In this document: positions 62,286 to 64,000 of the stretch, in pieces | Layout: each line of letters starts with the position of its first letter | How positions within the stretch are numbered: the first letter of the stretch is position 1 | Origin: Pseudomonas spelaei | GTDB taxonomy: Bacteria > Pseudomonadota > Gammaproteobacteria > Pseudomonadales > Pseudomonadaceae | Length of the DNA: 64,000 nucleotides | Reading direction: 5' to 3' | NCBI RefSeq assembly: GCF_009724245.1 | Contig: NZ_WNNK01000013.1 | Coordinates: 1-64,000, forward strand | The notes under the pieces: generated by a model | Seen by the model: the letters and a program-made list of their open reading frames with translations, nothing else | Databases searched by the model: none | Told to the model about the DNA's origin: nothing | Program-made: the position numbers and the translations under genes

Positions 62286-63203
62286 TTATGCGTGGGGTGG
62301 GTTGGGGTATGCGTTTTGTGCGGCCAGCCGTTGTTTGAGGTGCTCGGCAAAGGCGGTCACCACCTGCGAGCGTGGCTCATTGGCGCGAAATGCCAAGCCA
62401 AACGCATAGGGCAATGCCGGTCGGAAGGGACGGATGACAATCGGCAAATGCAGAAAGTGACTGGCCAGCAAACCATTGACGATAGACACCCCGAGGCCTT
62501 CGGCCACAAAGCTGCACGCGGCGCCCACCGAATGCACTTCCACCCGCACCTGGGGCGTCAGGTTGGCGGCGCGAAAGATCTGGTTCAATTCAGCCCGCAG
62601 CGCTCGTTGTCGGCCCAGCATCACCAGCGGCACCTCCCGCAAATGCTGCACTTCGATAACCGCGTGGCGGGCCAGTGGATGGTCCATCGGCATCACACAC
62701 ACGCCTTCGGTGTCCAGCACCGGCTCAGTCTCGAAGTCGGGAATCTCGGTGGGCAGTCGCACAAAACCCAGGTCGGCGGAACGGTCCAGTACGGCCCGTT
62801 CGATCATGTCATAGGAGCCGGTCAGCAACTCGACGACGATGTCCTCACGGTCCTTGAGAAACTCGGCAACGATACGTGGCAACAGTTCCTGGGCCATGCT
62901 GGTGGGCACCCCGACCTTGAGCAGGCTCTTGCGTGAGCGGCCCACGCGCATCTCATCGGCCAAGCGCTGGATACGCTGCATACCGTCCACCAGCCCGGCG
63001 ACTTCGGTGAGCAGTTCTTCCGCTTCCGGGGTGGCCATTAACCGACCTTTTTTACGCAGGAACAAAGCAAAGCCCAGCGCATCTTCCAACTGGCTTAACA
63101 AGCGGCTGACCGCTGATTGCGAAAGGCCCATACGCGTCGCTGCGCCGATGGTCGAGCCGGTGGACATGATCGCCTTGAAGGCTTCGAGCTGCTTGAGATT
63201 CAC
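62286..63203 (-). CDS. LysR-family regulator, divergent from OprD-type porin
   Basis: A 305-residue LysR-type regulator with HTH STIGAATRMGLSQSAVSRLL. I choose GTG 63203, preceded by AGGA at a normal distance, because it gives the family N-terminus VNLKQLEAFKAI; upstream ATGs at 63248 and 63269 would add unrelated residues. It lies 112 bp upstream of the transporter gene on the same strand and diverges from the porin gene. Confidence 0.86.
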   Translation of the reverse strand: MNLKQLEAFKAIMSTGSTIGAATRMGLSQSAVSRLLSQLEDALGFALFLRKKGRLMATPEAEELLTEVAGLVDGMQRIQRLADEMRVGRSRKSLLKVGVPTSMAQELLPRIVAEFLKDREDIVVELLTGSYDMIERAVLDRSADLGFVRLPTEIPDFETEPVLDTEGVCVMPMDHPLARHAVIEVQHLREVPLVMLGRQRALRAELNQIFRAANLTPQVRVEVHSVGAACSFVAEGLGVSIVNGLLASHFLHLPIVIRPFRPALPYAFGLAFRANEPRSQVVTAFAEHLKQRLAAQNAYPNPPHA

Positions 63204-63311
63204 CGTGATTTTCCTGTCGGTTGCGGCGGCGCAAGGGGCTTTGCGCATAGCCTGATGCGCTTCACGCATAACGTTGTCGGGCGTTCGATGAGGGGTTAGT
63301 GTCCGCCGCAA

Positions 63312-63337
63312 TGCGACATGCCGTCCAGCCTGTCGCA
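63312..63337. promoter_or_regulatory. Candidate LysR operator in the porin divergent promoter
   Basis: TGCGACA - 12 nt - TGTCGCA, perfect 7-bp arms, between the LysR and porin start codons and 47 bp before the porin ATG. Confidence 0.4.
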
Positions 63338-63384
63338 CGGTGCAACTGCCCATAAAATCGACAATAAGGCATTGGGGGGAATTT

Positions 63385-64000
63385 ATGCGTGAGCTGATCA
63401 CGAAGGGAGGATTTGTGTCTGTGGGCTTGCTGGCAGGCCTGTCATCGCAGTTGATGGCCCAGGGGTTTTGGGAGGACTCCCATGGCCGGTTGACCCTGCG
63501 CAATTACTACTTCAACGACGACTATCGCGACGGCGGCGAGGACCGTAAAGAGTGGGCCCAAGGTTTTTTGCTCAACCTGCAATCGGGCTATACCGAGGGT
63601 ACGGTGGGGTTCGGTCTGGATGCGCTGGGCCTGACAGGGATCCGGCTCGACTCCAGCCGCACCCATTCCGGCACCGGGTTGCTGCCGGTTCACGACGATG
63701 GTCGTGCAGCCAGCGAATATTCAAGCCTGGGCGTCACGGCGAAGATGCGCATCGGTGATACCGTCGTGAAAACCGGCACGCTGCTGCCGAAAATCCCGGT
63801 GCTGGTGCACAACGATGGCCGGCTGGTGCCGCAAACCTTTCAAGGCACTCAAGTCGAGTACACCGGTATTCGCAATCTGTATTTACACACTGGGCACCTG
63901 GAAAAATTCAAACAGCGCAACTCCACCGACAGCGTGGATATTTACCCCCAAGGCTACAGCGGAAAAAAGGGCAGCGACTTTGACTTCGCCGGTGCCACCT
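63385..64000 (+). CDS. OprD-family outer-membrane porin, 5' part (runs off the window)
   Basis: The frame from ATG 63385 is open to the window edge (205 codons). GGGGGGA lies just before the start. The product opens with a signal peptide (cleavage after LMA, about residue 24) and the OprD-type start GFWEDSHGRLTLRNYYFNDD, followed by alternating beta strands and the EWAQGFLLNLQSGYTEG element typical of OprD/OccK substrate-specific channels. The C-terminus is outside the window. It is probably the outer-membrane entry for whatever the YfcC/CocE genes process. Confidence 0.9.
   Translation, partial: MRELITKGGFVSVGLLAGLSSQLMAQGFWEDSHGRLTLRNYYFNDDYRDGGEDRKEWAQGFLLNLQSGYTEGTVGFGLDALGLTGIRLDSSRTHSGTGLLPVHDDGRAASEYSSLGVTAKMRIGDTVVKTGTLLPKIPVLVHNDGRLVPQTFQGTQVEYTGIRNLYLHTGHLEKFKQRNSTDSVDIYPQGYSGKKGSDFDFAGAT

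Overview
The window is chromosomal DNA of a fluorescent-group Pseudomonas. Three things point there: the yfiR-yfiN-yfiB set, the kyn/ant/cat gene complement, and at least twelve copies of Pseudomonas-type REP sequences (most containing GTGGGAGC-type arms) between genes. Most of the sequence is GC-rich and tightly packed; two AT-rich stretches (about 15.5-16.4 kb and 30.08-30.85 kb) stand out. No rRNA, tRNA, CRISPR array, prophage or full insertion sequence was seen.

Layout. 0.07-9.2 kb: recC-recB-recD, overlapping operon for the RecBCD helicase-nuclease. 9.4-11.7 kb: yfiR-yfiN-yfiB, a periplasmic-repressor / diguanylate cyclase / OmpA-lipoprotein switch controlling c-di-GMP. 11.9-15.4 kb: a divergent LysR regulator and mmsA-mmsB for valine (3-hydroxyisobutyrate / methylmalonate semialdehyde) degradation. 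15.4-16.4 kb: AT-rich leader. 16.4-26.9 kb: a surface-adhesin locus: a 1527-residue BapA-like protein with five Ig-like repeats and an uninterrupted run of 128 Asp-Ala dipeptides, then a complete type I secretion system (TolC-like, ABC, HlyD-like) and a secreted alpha/beta hydrolase. 26.9-30.4 kb (minus): a small ribbon-helix-helix protein and a 1054-residue protein fusing an alpha/alpha-toroid region to a MurF-type ligase, with no function I recognise. 30.8-31.1 kb: a 224-bp MITE-like element containing a REP doublet.

31.8-46.3 kb is a tryptophan-to-beta-ketoadipate-pathway island: kynB-kynA (Trp to kynurenine), an aromatic amino acid permease, antABC with antR (anthranilate to catechol), catR and catBCA (catechol to beta-ketoadipate enol-lactone), kynR, kynU (kynurenine to anthranilate plus alanine) and a second permease. 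The modules have separate promoters and regulators and are mostly separated by REP doublets.

46.3-64 kb is ordinary accessory metabolism: LysR/TSUP permease, LysR plus SDR-type epimerase, SulP transporter, LprI-like small secreted protein, a GntP permease / RpiR regulator / N-acyl-D-amino acid deacylase operon, a glyoxalase-fold protein, an HBM-type chemoreceptor, and an uptake module (CocE/NonD hydrolase, YfcC-type carrier, LysR regulator, OprD-type porin cut by the window edge). The two loci most worth a second look are the Asp-Ala adhesin system and the toroid-MurF fusion with its ribbon-helix-helix neighbour.
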